NCBI GenBank assembly: GCA_023384675.1
Contig: JAHDVK010000009.1
Coordinates: forward strand, 1-64,000
Reading direction: 5' to 3'
DNA from: Bryobacteraceae bacterium
Lineage (GTDB): Bacteria > Acidobacteriota > Terriglobia > Bryobacterales > Bryobacteraceae
DNA length: 64,000 nucleotides
Shown here: piece after piece, positions 1-9,510 of the stretch
Layout of the letters: each line of letters starts with the position of its first letter
Numbering within the stretch: position 1 is the first letter of the stretch
Made by a program: the position numbers and the translations under genes
Notes under the pieces: model-generated
What the model saw: only the letters and a program-made list of their open reading frames with translations
Database searches by the model: none
Told to the model about the DNA's origin: nothing

Positions 1-56
1 CTCCACCCCTCCACACTACATATTGGGGCCTGCTGTGTCAAAGGGATACCCACTCG

Positions 57-2462
57 ATGGCTTACAGACAGGAAGTACTGAGCTACGCCGCGCGCCTGGC
101 GGCTTGTTGCCTGCTGCTGGTGCTGCCCGCATTGGCGGAAGTGCAGATTATTCCGCAGGTTGCCGACGGCGGAGGCTGGTCGACGACGATTGTGCTGTCC
201 AACAAAACGACGACGGCGCAGAATGTCACATTGAACTTCTATCGGGCTATTCCTGAAACCAACGGAACCACTGAACCGTGGACACCGCCGTTTCTTGAGA
301 GTGTTTCCCTTCCCAACATCACTCTGGCTGCCGGTTCCTCCCTTTTCCTGCATACTCCCGGCACGGCTGGTACGTTATCCCAGGGCTGGGGTGAACTGAA
401 CGCCGCTGCCGGAGTTGCCGGCTATGCCATTTTCACATCCCAGGGTCAAGACGCAACGGCGCCCGCGGTTGCGGCGGCCAGCCGCATCCTGGTCCCGTTC
501 GACAACACTTCCGGCCTGATCACGGCGGTTGCCGTTGCGAATCCGAACGCCAGCGCGGCGACCATTCAGGTCAACATCAAAACATCGGATGGAGCCACGA
601 GTTCAGGCGCCCTGCCTCAAATGCCAGCCAGAGGGCACAGGGCTTTTGTCCTGCCGGACCTGTTCGCGGAGACCGCGGGGAAGCGTGGGTTGGCGGAGTT
701 CCATGTAGCGTCGGGTTCCTTCTCAACCATCGCCCTGCGATTTAATCCGACGACAGCATTCACTTCGGCGCCGGTGTACCCCCAAACCGGGGCGCCCATC
801 ATCGGCGCCGTGGTCACCAATACGCCCGCCTCCGCTCCGCGGACCCAAGTGATTGCGCAGGTGGCCGACGGCAACAACTGGTCCACCACCATTGTCCTCA
901 CCAACACAACAACAGCTAACCTGACAGGCGCCTTGGACTTCAGAACGTCGATCACCGGCGGAGGTGGAGCGACGACACCTTGGAACCTGCCGTTCCTCGA
1001 GAACGTTCCGACATCCAGCTTCAGCATCCCCGCCGGTTCCACGGTGTTCCTGCAGACTCCCGGTGCGGCGGGTGATGTCTCGCAGGGCTATGCGGCATTA
1101 ACCGCCGACGCAGGAGTGGAGGGCTACGCCATCTTCACGAGCCGCTCCGCGGGAAAAGCCCAGGACGGTACCGCGCCCGCGGTTTCGGCCTCCAGCCGTC
1201 TGCTGGTTCCGTTCGACAACGCTGCCGGCCTGGTCACGGCACTCGCAATCGTGAACCCGAACGCCGGCGCTGAATCGGTTTCAGTCAACCTTCGCACCTC
1301 GGACGGGGCCACCAGCCTCGGCGCGGGGATTGATCTTCCCGCACAAGGGCATATCGCCATCGTCATGCCGGCGCTATTCCCCGAAACCGCCGGAAAGCGC
1401 GGGTTGGCCGAGTTCTATCTCTCCTCGGGGACGATCGCTTTCATCGCGCTGCGATTCAGCGACAGCGGAGCTTTTGCCTCAGCCCCGGCTTACTTCGAGA
1501 GCGGGGCCCCGATCATCACCACCGGCGGCGGCGGCGGTGGCGGCGGCGGTGGCAGCAGCGACATGAATCCCACTCCCGCCGAGATTGAGAGCTGGATTTC
1601 TCGAGGCAATTACTCCTCAGGCGGGTTCACCCTGAGCAGAGCAACCGCCTACGTAACGACGGACTCGGTCGGCGCGGGGGGCGTGACACCGGTGACGGCC
1701 ATGACGAAGCTCGACACTATTACGGCCTTTTTCGGCCGGTTCGGGGGCTCGGACCTCCCCAAGGTGCTGCGTGGCGAACTGCCGCCGGGCTACCCCAACT
1801 TGAATCCGACTGCGGGGAGCTGCGTCGTCTACACCATCAGCTCACTGACGAATCCGTATCCCAACCTCACTTCCGTGGGCCTCGATGCCGGTCCGCAAGT
1901 CACCTCCAGCGGTCCGAACGGCAACCAGGCGGCTTTGCGGCAGACGCAACAAGGCACCGGATTCACCTACCACGCACCCAACGTTCCGAACACTTATCTC
2001 GCCTCCGGCCGGTACACGCTGGCAGCTCCCGGCGGGGCCGATGTTGGAGCCCTTACCGGCACGTTGGACATCGTGCCGGACCTGGTGGTCACGAACAATC
2101 CGGATGACCTCAAGCTGATCGACCGGGGCAGCGGAGTCACGCTGCGCTGGACTGGCGGGGAACCCTATACGATCCTGACCATTTCCGGTAGCAGCGTCAG
2201 CGTGGCCACCAATCCGCCGGAAGGCGCCGGGTTTGTATGCCTCCAGGACACCTCAGCGGGCCAGTTCACGGTACCGTCGAGTGTGCTCTCGCAGCTTCCC
2301 GCGAGCCCAACGATCGGGGCCGGAGGGTTTAACTTCATTACGCGAGGCACCCTCAGCGTGACCGCCGGCGGCAAAGGCGCGCGCTTCGCCTCGCCGGCGG
2401 GGTTGGATATCCTCACGGCAAACAACTACTGGATCTGGAGCTACACGCCGCAGTACAAATAG
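57..2462 (+). CDS. Secreted protein with duplicated beta-rich domain and poly-Gly linker
   Basis: The 801-residue protein starts with a Sec signal peptide (hydrophobic run ending near PALA, about residue 27). Two homologous modules follow, about residues 28-262 and 268-500. Both open with a QVADGxxWSTTIVL-type motif and contain QGxxxLxAxAGVxGYAIFTS, SRxLVPFDN and ETAGKRGLAEF signatures, so they arose by internal duplication. A glycine-only linker (about residues 503-512) joins them to an unrelated C-terminal part of about 285 residues with Thr/Gly-rich strands. I recognise no enzyme motif. It is probably an exported, cell-surface or extracellular beta-sandwich protein of a kind common in Acidobacteria. 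The start is the first ATG before the signal peptide, and the upstream region lies at the window edge. Confidence 0.8.
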   Translation: MAYRQEVLSYAARLAACCLLLVLPALAEVQIIPQVADGGGWSTTIVLSNKTTTAQNVTLNFYRAIPETNGTTEPWTPPFLESVSLPNITLAAGSSLFLHTPGTAGTLSQGWGELNAAAGVAGYAIFTSQGQDATAPAVAAASRILVPFDNTSGLITAVAVANPNASAATIQVNIKTSDGATSSGALPQMPARGHRAFVLPDLFAETAGKRGLAEFHVASGSFSTIALRFNPTTAFTSAPVYPQTGAPIIGAVVTNTPASAPRTQVIAQVADGNNWSTTIVLTNTTTANLTGALDFRTSITGGGGATTPWNLPFLENVPTSSFSIPAGSTVFLQTPGAAGDVSQGYAALTADAGVEGYAIFTSRSAGKAQDGTAPAVSASSRLLVPFDNAAGLVTALAIVNPNAGAESVSVNLRTSDGATSLGAGIDLPAQGHIAIVMPALFPETAGKRGLAEFYLSSGTIAFIALRFSDSGAFASAPAYFESGAPIITTGGGGGGGGGGSSDMNPTPAEIESWISRGNYSSGGFTLSRATAYVTTDSVGAGGVTPVTAMTKLDTITAFFGRFGGSDLPKVLRGELPPGYPNLNPTAGSCVVYTISSLTNPYPNLTSVGLDAGPQVTSSGPNGNQAALRQTQQGTGFTYHAPNVPNTYLASGRYTLAAPGGADVGALTGTLDIVPDLVVTNNPDDLKLIDRGSGVTLRWTGGEPYTILTISGSSVSVATNPPEGAGFVCLQDTSAGQFTVPSSVLSQLPASPTIGAGGFNFITRGTLSVTAGGKGARFASPAGLDILTANNYWIWSYTPQYK

Positions 2463-2730
2463 CGCGGGCAGCGCAAGTGCCGCCGGGCTTTCGGATTTCG
2501 CGGATTTCGGGGACATTCAATCACCAAACTCCTCTCGGGGAGCGGGGCTGAGTGGTTGGCGATCAACCCGCAGACCGTTGTGGCGAGCGACTCATCCCGT
2601 TGGATCGAAGGAACTCGGCGGGCGAATGGCCCCGTTCGGTTAGGGTGCTTGCAGTTACCGAAGGCATTCCGATTAGAGGTAAGGTGATTGCGACTGGCAC
2701 CCAATTGGCTATAGGGATTTTCAATCACTT

Positions 2731-2919
2731 TCAGGCACCGAATACGGAGCGAGCCGCCCGCCGGTAGAGTTCGATGGCGGCCTTGAGATCGCCGCTGACG
2801 ATTTCCTTCGCCTGCGCCGCCTGCATGAGGCCCTGCGCCCGCTTCGCATCCGCATTCTGCCCGAGGCACAAGATTGCGCCAAGAACAGCCACTGCTGCGA
2901 GGTAGGGTATGTTTCGCAT
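2731..2919 (-). pseudogene. Truncated N-terminus of an exported TPR-type protein
   Basis: The 62-codon frame encodes a clear signal peptide (MRNIPYLAAVAVLGAILCLG) followed by an amphipathic helix ending in GDLKAAIELYRRA. That helix resembles the first tetratricopeptide-like helix of large secreted Acidobacteria proteins, but the frame stops six residues later. Nothing downstream continues it. It is best read as the 5' remnant of a deleted gene. A genuine 62-residue exported peptide is less likely but not excluded. Confidence 0.5.
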
Positions 2920-3032
2920 GCGTTGATTGTGGGATTCCGGTTTCTCGCCGGGATCCGGATCCGGTCAGGAATCAGTCCGGCCGCGCGCCGCGAAAAGGGG
3001 CCTTCGGCGCACCTGAGAGCGGGCCGGGATCT

Positions 3033-4931
3033 TCAGTTGATGGGCACGATGGGCAGCACGATCCGCGAAGGATGCTGCGCGTCGTGATAGATCGAATTCT
3101 GTGCGATACGGGTGCGGCGGTTCTGGCCGAGCGGTTCGCCGGTGTTGGGGTTGATGTCGAAGCGAGGGAAGTTGCTACTCGAGATGTCGAGGCGGATGCG
3201 GTGGCCGCGGCGGAAGACGAGCGAGGTCGGATACATCTCGATAGTGAACTCCTGAGGGACGCCCGGGGTGAGCGGTTTCGCGGCGCCGAGGGAGTCGCGG
3301 TAGCGCGCGCGCACGATGCTATCGGCCACATTGAGATCGACACCCGCGGGGAAGTCGCGGCTCGGCGGATAGACGTCGATGAGCTTGGCGGTGAAGTCGG
3401 TGTCGGGTCCGTCGGAGGCGCCCCAGAGCTTCACGATGAGGCGTCCGGTCACTTCGACATCGCGCTCGAGCGGCGGCGTCTGGAACACGAGCACGTCCTT
3501 CCGCGCGGAGAGAGGCAGGGAATCGCGGCACAACCAATGGTCCAGCGAGCAGCGTTGGTCCTGCGCGCCGCGCGGCATCAAGACGCCTTCGGAGGAGACG
3601 TTCCCGCCGATCGTCGGAACGGGGTTATCCGGATCAAAGTGATACGCGGCCGGCTCGGCTGATCCGGGCGCTTGAGTGGAAAGCGTGCCGTCGGCATGCA
3701 GGTAATACGGGGTAGCGGCCGCCCGCGCGAGGGGCCATTCACGCTCATCCCGCCAACGCCCGCCCACGAACAAGCGCCCCTCGGGAGTCTTGCGCGGTTC
3801 GCCCGCGCCCATGACGAAGATACGGACCGGCGGCTCTTTGTCCACGCCATTGTCGATGTCTTTCAACCAACGGTCGTACCAGCGCAGGCGGAGCGCGTTC
3901 ATGTCGATGGCGGCTTCTGGGCCGAAGTCGGCGATGCCCGAATAGCGAAGCCCCTGCCCGCCATGCGTCCACGGGCCTACGATCAAGCGCTGCAGGCTCT
4001 TCTTGGCTTTCGCGAGTTCGGTGTAATTCAGGTTGGCCACCTGCGTGCCCCAGGAGTCGTACCAGCCCGTCACGTGATAGACCGGGATGTCCTTGTACTC
4101 CGCGATGTGATCGATCACGCTCGAACCCATGTCCTTCCAGAACGCGTCATTGTCGCCGTGCCGCAACGCTTCGACGAGCCAAGCTTCGTAATCCGGCGCG
4201 AACTGGAGCGGCGTCATCCCAGGCAGCAGCGGTAGCGCGCGAACATACTCGCGCACCTTCGCCCCGATCTCCTCAAGGGCGGGCGCAACCTCGGGTGTGG
4301 ACGCCGCTCGCAGCGCCGCCGTGTGTGAATCGGGCGAAGCCGAGAGACCCGCCGCACCCGCGCGCGTGCCCGTCGCGTTGCCGAGAGTGAAGATCCAGTT
4401 GAACCAGCGCAGCTCGAACGCGCCGTTGTGCCGGATGCCGTAGCGCCCGTAGTTGGTCATGGCGTCCACCGGAACCATCGCCGCCAGATTCGGCGCATTC
4501 GCGAGCGCCATTGCGTGCTGCGTCGCACCGGGGTAGGACGTGCCCATGGTTCCCACCTTCCCACTGGACCACGACTGTTCGCCGATCCACTTCGTCAACG
4601 CCGCGCCATCGGGGCCATCGTCGCGGATTGGCCGCCAGCGTCCCTCGGAGCGGAATCGCCCGCGCACATCCTGGATCACCACGGCATACCCGCGGCTGAC
4701 AAAGTAGCTCGTCAACGCCGGCGACGCATTGTGCTTGCCGTATGGCGTGCGCTCCACCACCGCCGGGAATCGGCCGGGCGCGATGGCGCCATCGCGCGCC
4801 GGCAGATAGATGTCAGTGGCGAGCTTGACGCCATCGCCCGAGGCGACCATCACATTCGTAAGCGTCGCGGTGTCATAGGGAGGCTGCGCCAAGAGCGCGG
4901 CGGCAAGGAGAAAGAGAGGGAGACGGAGCAT
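3033..4931 (-). CDS. Exported CocE/NonD-family alpha/beta hydrolase (X-Pro dipeptidyl-peptidase S15 fold)
   Basis: The 632-residue protein begins with a short signal peptide (LPLFLLAAALLAQ). The hydrolase core shows the nucleophile elbow GTMGTSYPG (Ser132), an acid in GWYDSWG (Asp292) and a histidine in GPWTHGG (His323), which is the triad order of the S15/CocE family. The upstream GYAVVIQDVRGRFRSEG segment is also family-typical. The C-terminal third (about 420-630) matches the jelly-roll XPP C-terminal domain, with VTGRLIVKLW and FRRGHRIRLDISSSNFPRFD. Family members cleave acyl esters or X-Pro peptides, and the substrate cannot be told from sequence. The gene stands alone, 110 bp from the FAD oxidoreductase on the same strand. 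Confidence 0.9.
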   Translation of the reverse strand: MLRLPLFLLAAALLAQPPYDTATLTNVMVASGDGVKLATDIYLPARDGAIAPGRFPAVVERTPYGKHNASPALTSYFVSRGYAVVIQDVRGRFRSEGRWRPIRDDGPDGAALTKWIGEQSWSSGKVGTMGTSYPGATQHAMALANAPNLAAMVPVDAMTNYGRYGIRHNGAFELRWFNWIFTLGNATGTRAGAAGLSASPDSHTAALRAASTPEVAPALEEIGAKVREYVRALPLLPGMTPLQFAPDYEAWLVEALRHGDNDAFWKDMGSSVIDHIAEYKDIPVYHVTGWYDSWGTQVANLNYTELAKAKKSLQRLIVGPWTHGGQGLRYSGIADFGPEAAIDMNALRLRWYDRWLKDIDNGVDKEPPVRIFVMGAGEPRKTPEGRLFVGGRWRDEREWPLARAAATPYYLHADGTLSTQAPGSAEPAAYHFDPDNPVPTIGGNVSSEGVLMPRGAQDQRCSLDHWLCRDSLPLSARKDVLVFQTPPLERDVEVTGRLIVKLWGASDGPDTDFTAKLIDVYPPSRDFPAGVDLNVADSIVRARYRDSLGAAKPLTPGVPQEFTIEMYPTSLVFRRGHRIRLDISSSNFPRFDINPNTGEPLGQNRRTRIAQNSIYHDAQHPSRIVLPIVPIN

Positions 4932-5040
4932 GAGGTCCTTTCAACGCGCGATCCGGGGGCCGGCGATGCATACGCTGCCAGTGGATGCCGCTTCTTGGAC
5001 GGCCTTGAGGCCAATCGAAATGGTAGCAGATGGCGCCAAC

Positions 5041-6261
5041 TCAGTAGACCGATCGCTTCTGCACAGTGCCCTTGCTGGCGAAACTGAAGCGCGGCTCCGG
5101 TGGTTGTGTGCCCAGAATTCTCCCAGCCAGATACTCGCCGACGGCCGGGCCGTGCTTGAATCCGTGCCCGGAGCCTCCTCCGGCCAGCCAGACATTGTCG
5201 ATCGACGGGTGCTTGTCCAGCAGGAAGTCCCCGTTGGCGCTGTTCTCGTACTGGCATACCCGGCTCTCCACCAGGGGAGCGTTTTTCATCGCCGGGAACC
5301 GAGCCCCCAAGCGTTTCCGCATCGCGGCCAGACTCTCTTTCGGGATCAGCCGATCGGCGGAATCGGGATCGATCGGTGGGCCATGTTCGTCGTTGGCGAT
5401 CTTCATGCCGCGATTCTCCAGGTCCGGAATGCCGTACAGATTATTGGGATCAATCCAGCAGGGCATTGCCGGAACGGTGAATCTCCGTTCGCCGGCGGGT
5501 AAGCCAAAGAAGAACATCTCCTGGCGCGTCGGGAAGATGCGCTGGCCCAGCTCAGCCGGAAACATCTTGGGCAGCCATGGGCCGCAGGCGAACACAAATG
5601 CGCCCGCGCTGATCGTTCTTCCTCCCGCTGTCTTCACGGAGTCCATACGGCCGTTGGCCGAAGGCGGTAGAACAGGCTCCAGGACCAATTCCAGACCCGA
5701 TTGCGACATCTCCCGAACCAGCATCTGCACGGATCGCCGCGCCATCAGCGCTCCGCTTTCCGGTTCGAAGATAGCCTGATCGATGTCGCCAAGGAAGAAC
5801 TGCGGAAAACGCTTCATCAACTCGGCCTGATTCAGCTTCTGGTGCGGGATTCCGAGTTTGGCGAGTACGCCCGCTGACGCGGCGATGTTCCCGTCGCCTT
5901 TTCCACCCAAGTGCAATACGCCGGCCTGTTGGAACAGCGCGCTGTTGACACGACGGCCAAGCTCCTTCCACTGCTCAAGCGACTTCTGAGCGAAGCGGCT
6001 GTAGATTTCGTCGACGCCGTAGGCGCAGCGGATCACTCGCGACTCCCCGCCGGAACTGGCCCGGGAACTCGCTGCGCCATAGGCGTCGATCATGATGACG
6101 CGTTTCCCGGCGCTCCGCAGGTGGTGCGAGGTCCAGGATCCGAACACGCCAGCCCCAATGACGGCGACGTCATAGGGTGCCGCTTGGGCGGAGGCACGCT
6201 TTGCTTCCGTCCAAACGGCCACGAGGCTCTTCATTACTGTGCGGCGGTTTGGTTTGTTCAT
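5041..6261 (-). CDS. FAD-dependent oxidoreductase, DAO/sarcosine-oxidase type
   Basis: The 406-residue protein has the dinucleotide-binding motif VAVIGAGVFGSW near residue 37, followed by the ID(A)xG loop after the second strand. It has the ESRVIRCAYG segment and a C-terminal GGGSGHGFKHGPAVGEYLA segment typical of monomeric sarcosine oxidase and N-methyltryptophan oxidase relatives. It should oxidise a secondary or N-methyl amine with FAD. The reading frame is open further upstream, but I chose the ATG at 6261 because it begins a Tat-like leader (NRRTVMKSL). The leader's hydrophobic core is poor (VAVWTEAKRASAQA), so export is doubtful. An ATG at 6279 is the alternative start. Confidence 0.85.
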   Translation of the reverse strand: MNKPNRRTVMKSLVAVWTEAKRASAQAAPYDVAVIGAGVFGSWTSHHLRSAGKRVIMIDAYGAASSRASSGGESRVIRCAYGVDEIYSRFAQKSLEQWKELGRRVNSALFQQAGVLHLGGKGDGNIAASAGVLAKLGIPHQKLNQAELMKRFPQFFLGDIDQAIFEPESGALMARRSVQMLVREMSQSGLELVLEPVLPPSANGRMDSVKTAGGRTISAGAFVFACGPWLPKMFPAELGQRIFPTRQEMFFFGLPAGERRFTVPAMPCWIDPNNLYGIPDLENRGMKIANDEHGPPIDPDSADRLIPKESLAAMRKRLGARFPAMKNAPLVESRVCQYENSANGDFLLDKHPSIDNVWLAGGGSGHGFKHGPAVGEYLAGRILGTQPPEPRFSFASKGTVQKRSVY

Positions 6262-6662
6262 TGTATGTATTGCGTCCATGTGAATCTGACCCGAAGCCAG
6301 GTTCACGCTCCCCCCAAGATCTGGTGAGTGTTGACCCTCAGAATGCGAAGGTGTCAGTCCACTGCACTGGCCCCTTCGCGAAATGGGGCGAAAGGTAGTT
6401 TGGACTGGCTCTTTGGGTCGTGAGAGGGGTTCTTGGGGGCTGAAGCGGGTGCATGACTCCGCTTCCGCGTGAGGCGAGCAGATCGTTCGGGGTTCGGCTT
6501 GTGGTGATGAGCGTGTCTGGCGGTTGAGTTTTCCGGACTCCAGGGGCTGGCTTGAGACGAAGCCGCTGAGAATCGGTACCAAGGAGCCGGGGCGGAAGGG
6601 AAATTGGCGGATATCGCGAAGGGCTGGTCTGAGACTCATCTCCTCGGCCCCGGTGAGCCGGA
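6262..6662. other. Intergenic stretch without recognisable gene
   Basis: About 400 bases between the oxidoreductase start and the NTF2-like gene end, both on the minus strand. Short open frames here have no domain-like composition or credible ribosome site. I see no hairpin with a T-tract, so the oxidoreductase promoter is presumably here but not identifiable. Confidence 0.5.
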
Positions 6663-7037
6663 TCAAGCATGGAGATGGAAGACTTTGCTGATGATCTTCC
6701 ACTCGCCGTCGACTTTGAGCAAGGTGAACATGTCGGTGAAACGGTGGCCGCCCCAGTTGTCGAGTTCGAGCCTGGCGAGGGCGACGGTTTCGCCGATGTC
6801 GATGGCGGCGATGGCGCCCTGGAGTCCGGCGGCCGGGGGATTCTGATCGACCCAGTCGAAGAGCCCCTGGATGGGGCCGCCGATGAACTCGGGCCCGAGG
6901 TAGCCGAAGATGGTGGCGTCCTGATGGAAGGCGGACTTCATGTCGTCGCCGCGGCCGGAGATTCCACCGCTGATGTATTGCTGGATCACCCGTTCGATGG
7001 CCTGGCGGTCGGCGACAGCGGTAGCAGATTCGTTCAT
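6663..7037 (-). CDS. NTF2/SnoaL-like protein (putative lumazine-binding domain)
   Basis: The 124-residue cytoplasmic protein has the NTF2-like order: helix with DRQAIERVIQQYISG, then AFHQDATIFGY, then strands ending in RFTDMFTLLKVDGEWKIISKVFH. This matches the small lumazine-binding-like/SnoaL-like family, whose members are cone-shaped dimers with varied or unknown substrates. The length is normal for the family and there is no signal peptide. A GAGG-type ribosome site precedes the ATG. No neighbour suggests a pathway. Confidence 0.8.
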   Translation of the reverse strand: MNESATAVADRQAIERVIQQYISGGISGRGDDMKSAFHQDATIFGYLGPEFIGGPIQGLFDWVDQNPPAAGLQGAIAAIDIGETVALARLELDNWGGHRFTDMFTLLKVDGEWKIISKVFHLHA

Positions 7038-7331
7038 GCAGCCTCCTCAATCCGGTTCAAAACTGTAGGCGAGAGTAGCACAGGGGCGCAGGAGACTCAA
7101 AGCGGGCGAGAGGGCGGAGGGAGTTCGCAGGTCAAGCTGTACGGATCTGTGATCACGAGCGCGGTCTGCCGAAGTGCGATCGGGCGACCGGAGACGGGCT
7201 ACGCTCACACGTTGGCGAGGAGGAGGATGCCGGTAGACCGGGACCATGGATGTTCACAACGCACGCAAACTCGAGGTGTCCGTGCGTCGCCTGGCCCCGT
7301 TTGACTGGGGTGGAGCCGGCCGGCAAGCGGA

Positions 7332-7510
7332 TCAAGGGTACAAGTAATGTGAACCGATGCCCAGTGGCAGGCCGGTGGCCCAGAAGGCGGCGAGCAGCAG
7401 GACGTAGACCGCCAGGCAGGCAGCGCACATGGGCAGGGCGAGCGAGATGATGGTGCCGATGCCCGCGCTCTTGACATAGCGGGCACAGAAGACGGCGATG
7501 AGCGGGAAGT
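7332..7510 (-). pseudogene. C-terminal fragment of a small membrane protein
   Basis: The last 58 or so codons of a minus-strand frame encode a coherent membrane segment: a partial helix (FPLIAVFCARY) and a strong helix (IISLALPMCAACLAVYVLLL) ending in GLPLGIGSHYLYP. The preceding part of the same frame (up to 7763) has random composition with no start or signal, so it is probably not coding. I read this as the surviving 3' end of a membrane-protein gene; the family is unknown. Confidence 0.35.
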
Positions 7511-8027
7511 GAGCGTCTGTCCGAGAGCTTCTTGCACTTCGAAGCTGTAGTGGTTCCCGGGGGTCAAAAAGCCCCGTTGGGTAAATTGCCCCCTCATTGC
7601 GAACCCAGCTCTGCGAACCCAGTTCCACGCGAATCCACTTGTCGCGACTGCAGAAGCCCGGTGAGTTTCCAGCCTGCTCCTGCCTCCATACTCTTGGCAG
7701 CAATGCACCGCTGGAATCGTGAACGTCGAAAGCATCAGGAGGAACCAGATCAATCTGCGACAAACGGCGATTGACTGGTTTGCAGCCGATACCATCCGCC
7801 CGATCGGTACAGCAGACGAGACGCTCGCCTCACAAGACGCCTCCGATCAGGGTTGGTTGAGCACCGCCGCCCTTCATCTCCCCACCCGCCCGTGCCAGAA
7901 CTGTGCCAAAACCGCATCTCTTTGTGGGTCTGGAGGTTGCCGAAGGAACCGAATCAGCTGCTCCAAGGTGTTGAAAACAAGGAGGACCGCATAGAGTTGT
8001 TAGGCTGATTGGAAATAGTCCGAATTC

Positions 8028-8072
8028 TTCGTAATCAGCAGGTCGCCGGTTCGATCCCGGCGGGTGGCTCCA
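8028..8072 (+). other. tRNA-Thr(CGT) 3'-half fragment, possible att remnant
   Basis: The 45 bases correspond to the anticodon loop (TTCGTAA, anticodon CGT), 3' anticodon stem TCAGC, variable loop AGGTC, a perfect T arm (GCCGG/TTCGATC/CCGGC), acceptor 3' strand GGGTGGC, discriminator T and CCA. The 5' half is missing: the bases before the loop do not pair and no D arm or acceptor 5' strand is present. Such 3' tRNA ends are typical footprints of tyrosine-recombinase integration. A related fragment lies in the same orientation at 37026. Confidence 0.6.
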
Positions 8073-8196
8073 GAAGTTCCTTGCCTGCCTGAACTTGCAA
8101 GCACCAGCGCGGAAGGTTGGGCCGGTGTTTCCCTACTTATCCTGTTCCCTTCAGGCCAGCGGCCCAGCCGGCACCTCCGTCCCAACCGTGGCCGCC

Positions 8197-9510
8197 TCAG
8201 CCCTTTCCTGCTGCGCAACCCCAGCGGTACACGAACAGCAGAAGCGCCTTCGCCGCCTGCATGGCCGATTCGATATCAACATACTCATCGGCGGCGTGCG
8301 TATTACCGCCGAGTGCCCCCCAGATGACCGCCGGTACGCCAAAGTGCTGCTGGAAGATGTACATGTCGCACGGGCCTTCGATGCCCGCCAGCGGCGGCGG
8401 TGTACCGAGCACTTCCGCCGCGCTTGCCGAAAGACGGTTCACCAACGGCCCGCCTAACTCGTTTTCCCTCAGCGAGGAGCCCGGCAGCCAGCGAACCGGG
8501 TACTCCACCTTGGGCATCTCCGGGAAGAGGCCGGGCCGCGCGGCCACGGTTTCGCGCAGCCATTCCTCGAACTGCCGGTCGATCTGGACAAGTTCTTCGC
8601 CGGGCATCGTCTGCCAGAACAGCTCGACCTTGCAGGTGTTGGCGGTGGCCATCGGCTCGGTCCAGCCCCAAGGGCCGGAATGGATCTTGAGCACCGAGAC
8701 GGGCACCGGGTTGTCCAGGTGGCTGTAGGCGAAGTGAGCCGGGGCGGACCGGCGGCGGATCGCGGCGAAGGCCGGGATTTCAGAGAGGAACCATCCGAGT
8801 TGAGAGGCGACGCCCGCCTCCATTTGTCCAGAAAGAATGCCGCCGCCGGGCGTTTCAAACGTGATGTGCGCGGTCCGGCCGCCGCGCTGCGCGGCCAGGA
8901 TGCGGAGGAACGAAGGCTCGGAAATCACCGCGGCATCGGCCACATATCCGCGCAGGCGTCCTGCGAGCGTTCCGTTGACTCCGCCGAACTCCTCATCCAC
9001 CACGCTCTCGATGGTAAGGCGCCCCTGCGGCTCAATGCCTAAACCCTGGAACGCGCGGGCGACGAAGAGGTTGGCGGCGATGCCGGCCTTCATGTCATTG
9101 GCGCCGCGACCGTAGAGGCGGCCGTTCTCAATGTGGCCCGAAAACGGATCGCGCGTCCAGGGCAGCGTGCCGCGCGGAACTGTGTCGATGTGGCCGGAGA
9201 GGATCAGCGACGGGCCGCCCCGGCCTTTGCGCGTCGCCGCGAGGTTGGGCCGGTCCCTGTAGTCGCGGCCCGGCCAGTACTGCGGGTGGGTCTTGAGCCC
9301 GGGCACGCTGTCAAGGTTGTAGAGGTCGGCATCAAAACCGCAGTCCGCGAGGTAGTCCCGGCAGAACAGCTGGCAGGCAAGCTCGCTGCCCGTGGGCGGC
9401 GTATTTTCCGAGGGAATGCGGACCAGGGTCTGAATCAGCGAGATCAGATCTTCACGGTGTGCATCCGCGTAGCTCAGCAGCTCTTGCTCGACAAGTGTGT
9501 CAGCCGGCAT
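8197..9510 (-). CDS. M20-family metallohydrolase (ArgE/DapE-like)
   Basis: The 437-residue cytoplasmic protein has the M20 metal and catalytic motifs in order: SGHIDTVP (His107, Asp109), GRGANDMKAG (Asp139), DEEFGG (Glu173/Glu174) and a C-terminal GGNTHAADEYVD histidine. The family hydrolyses N-acyl amino acids or dipeptides using two Zn2+. I chose the ATG at 9510 because AGGAGG lies nine bases upstream. It overlaps the permease stop by 11 bp, so it is probably translationally coupled as the last gene of the ROK > receptor > permease > hydrolase operon. It may process the imported compound. Whether it is ArgE-like or DapE-like is not decidable here. Confidence 0.88.
   Translation of the reverse strand: MPADTLVEQELLSYADAHREDLISLIQTLVRIPSENTPPTGSELACQLFCRDYLADCGFDADLYNLDSVPGLKTHPQYWPGRDYRDRPNLAATRKGRGGPSLILSGHIDTVPRGTLPWTRDPFSGHIENGRLYGRGANDMKAGIAANLFVARAFQGLGIEPQGRLTIESVVDEEFGGVNGTLAGRLRGYVADAAVISEPSFLRILAAQRGGRTAHITFETPGGGILSGQMEAGVASQLGWFLSEIPAFAAIRRRSAPAHFAYSHLDNPVPVSVLKIHSGPWGWTEPMATANTCKVELFWQTMPGEELVQIDRQFEEWLRETVAARPGLFPEMPKVEYPVRWLPGSSLRENELGGPLVNRLSASAAEVLGTPPPLAGIEGPCDMYIFQQHFGVPAVIWGALGGNTHAADEYVDIESAMQAAKALLLFVYRWGCAAGKG

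Larger units (their letters stand above)
7038..8196. other. Gene-poor region with decayed fragments
   Basis: About 1.16 kb with no complete gene. It holds a hydrophobic C-terminal coding fragment on the minus strand (7332-7510) and a tRNA 3' half (8028-8072), described separately. The rest contains only short, compositionally random frames. The combination suggests an old insertion and deletion zone. Confidence 0.5.

Noticed and set aside
7997-8072. Complete tRNA-Thr gene
   Set aside because: Only the 3' half is present; no D arm and no 5' acceptor strand pairs with GGGTGGC.
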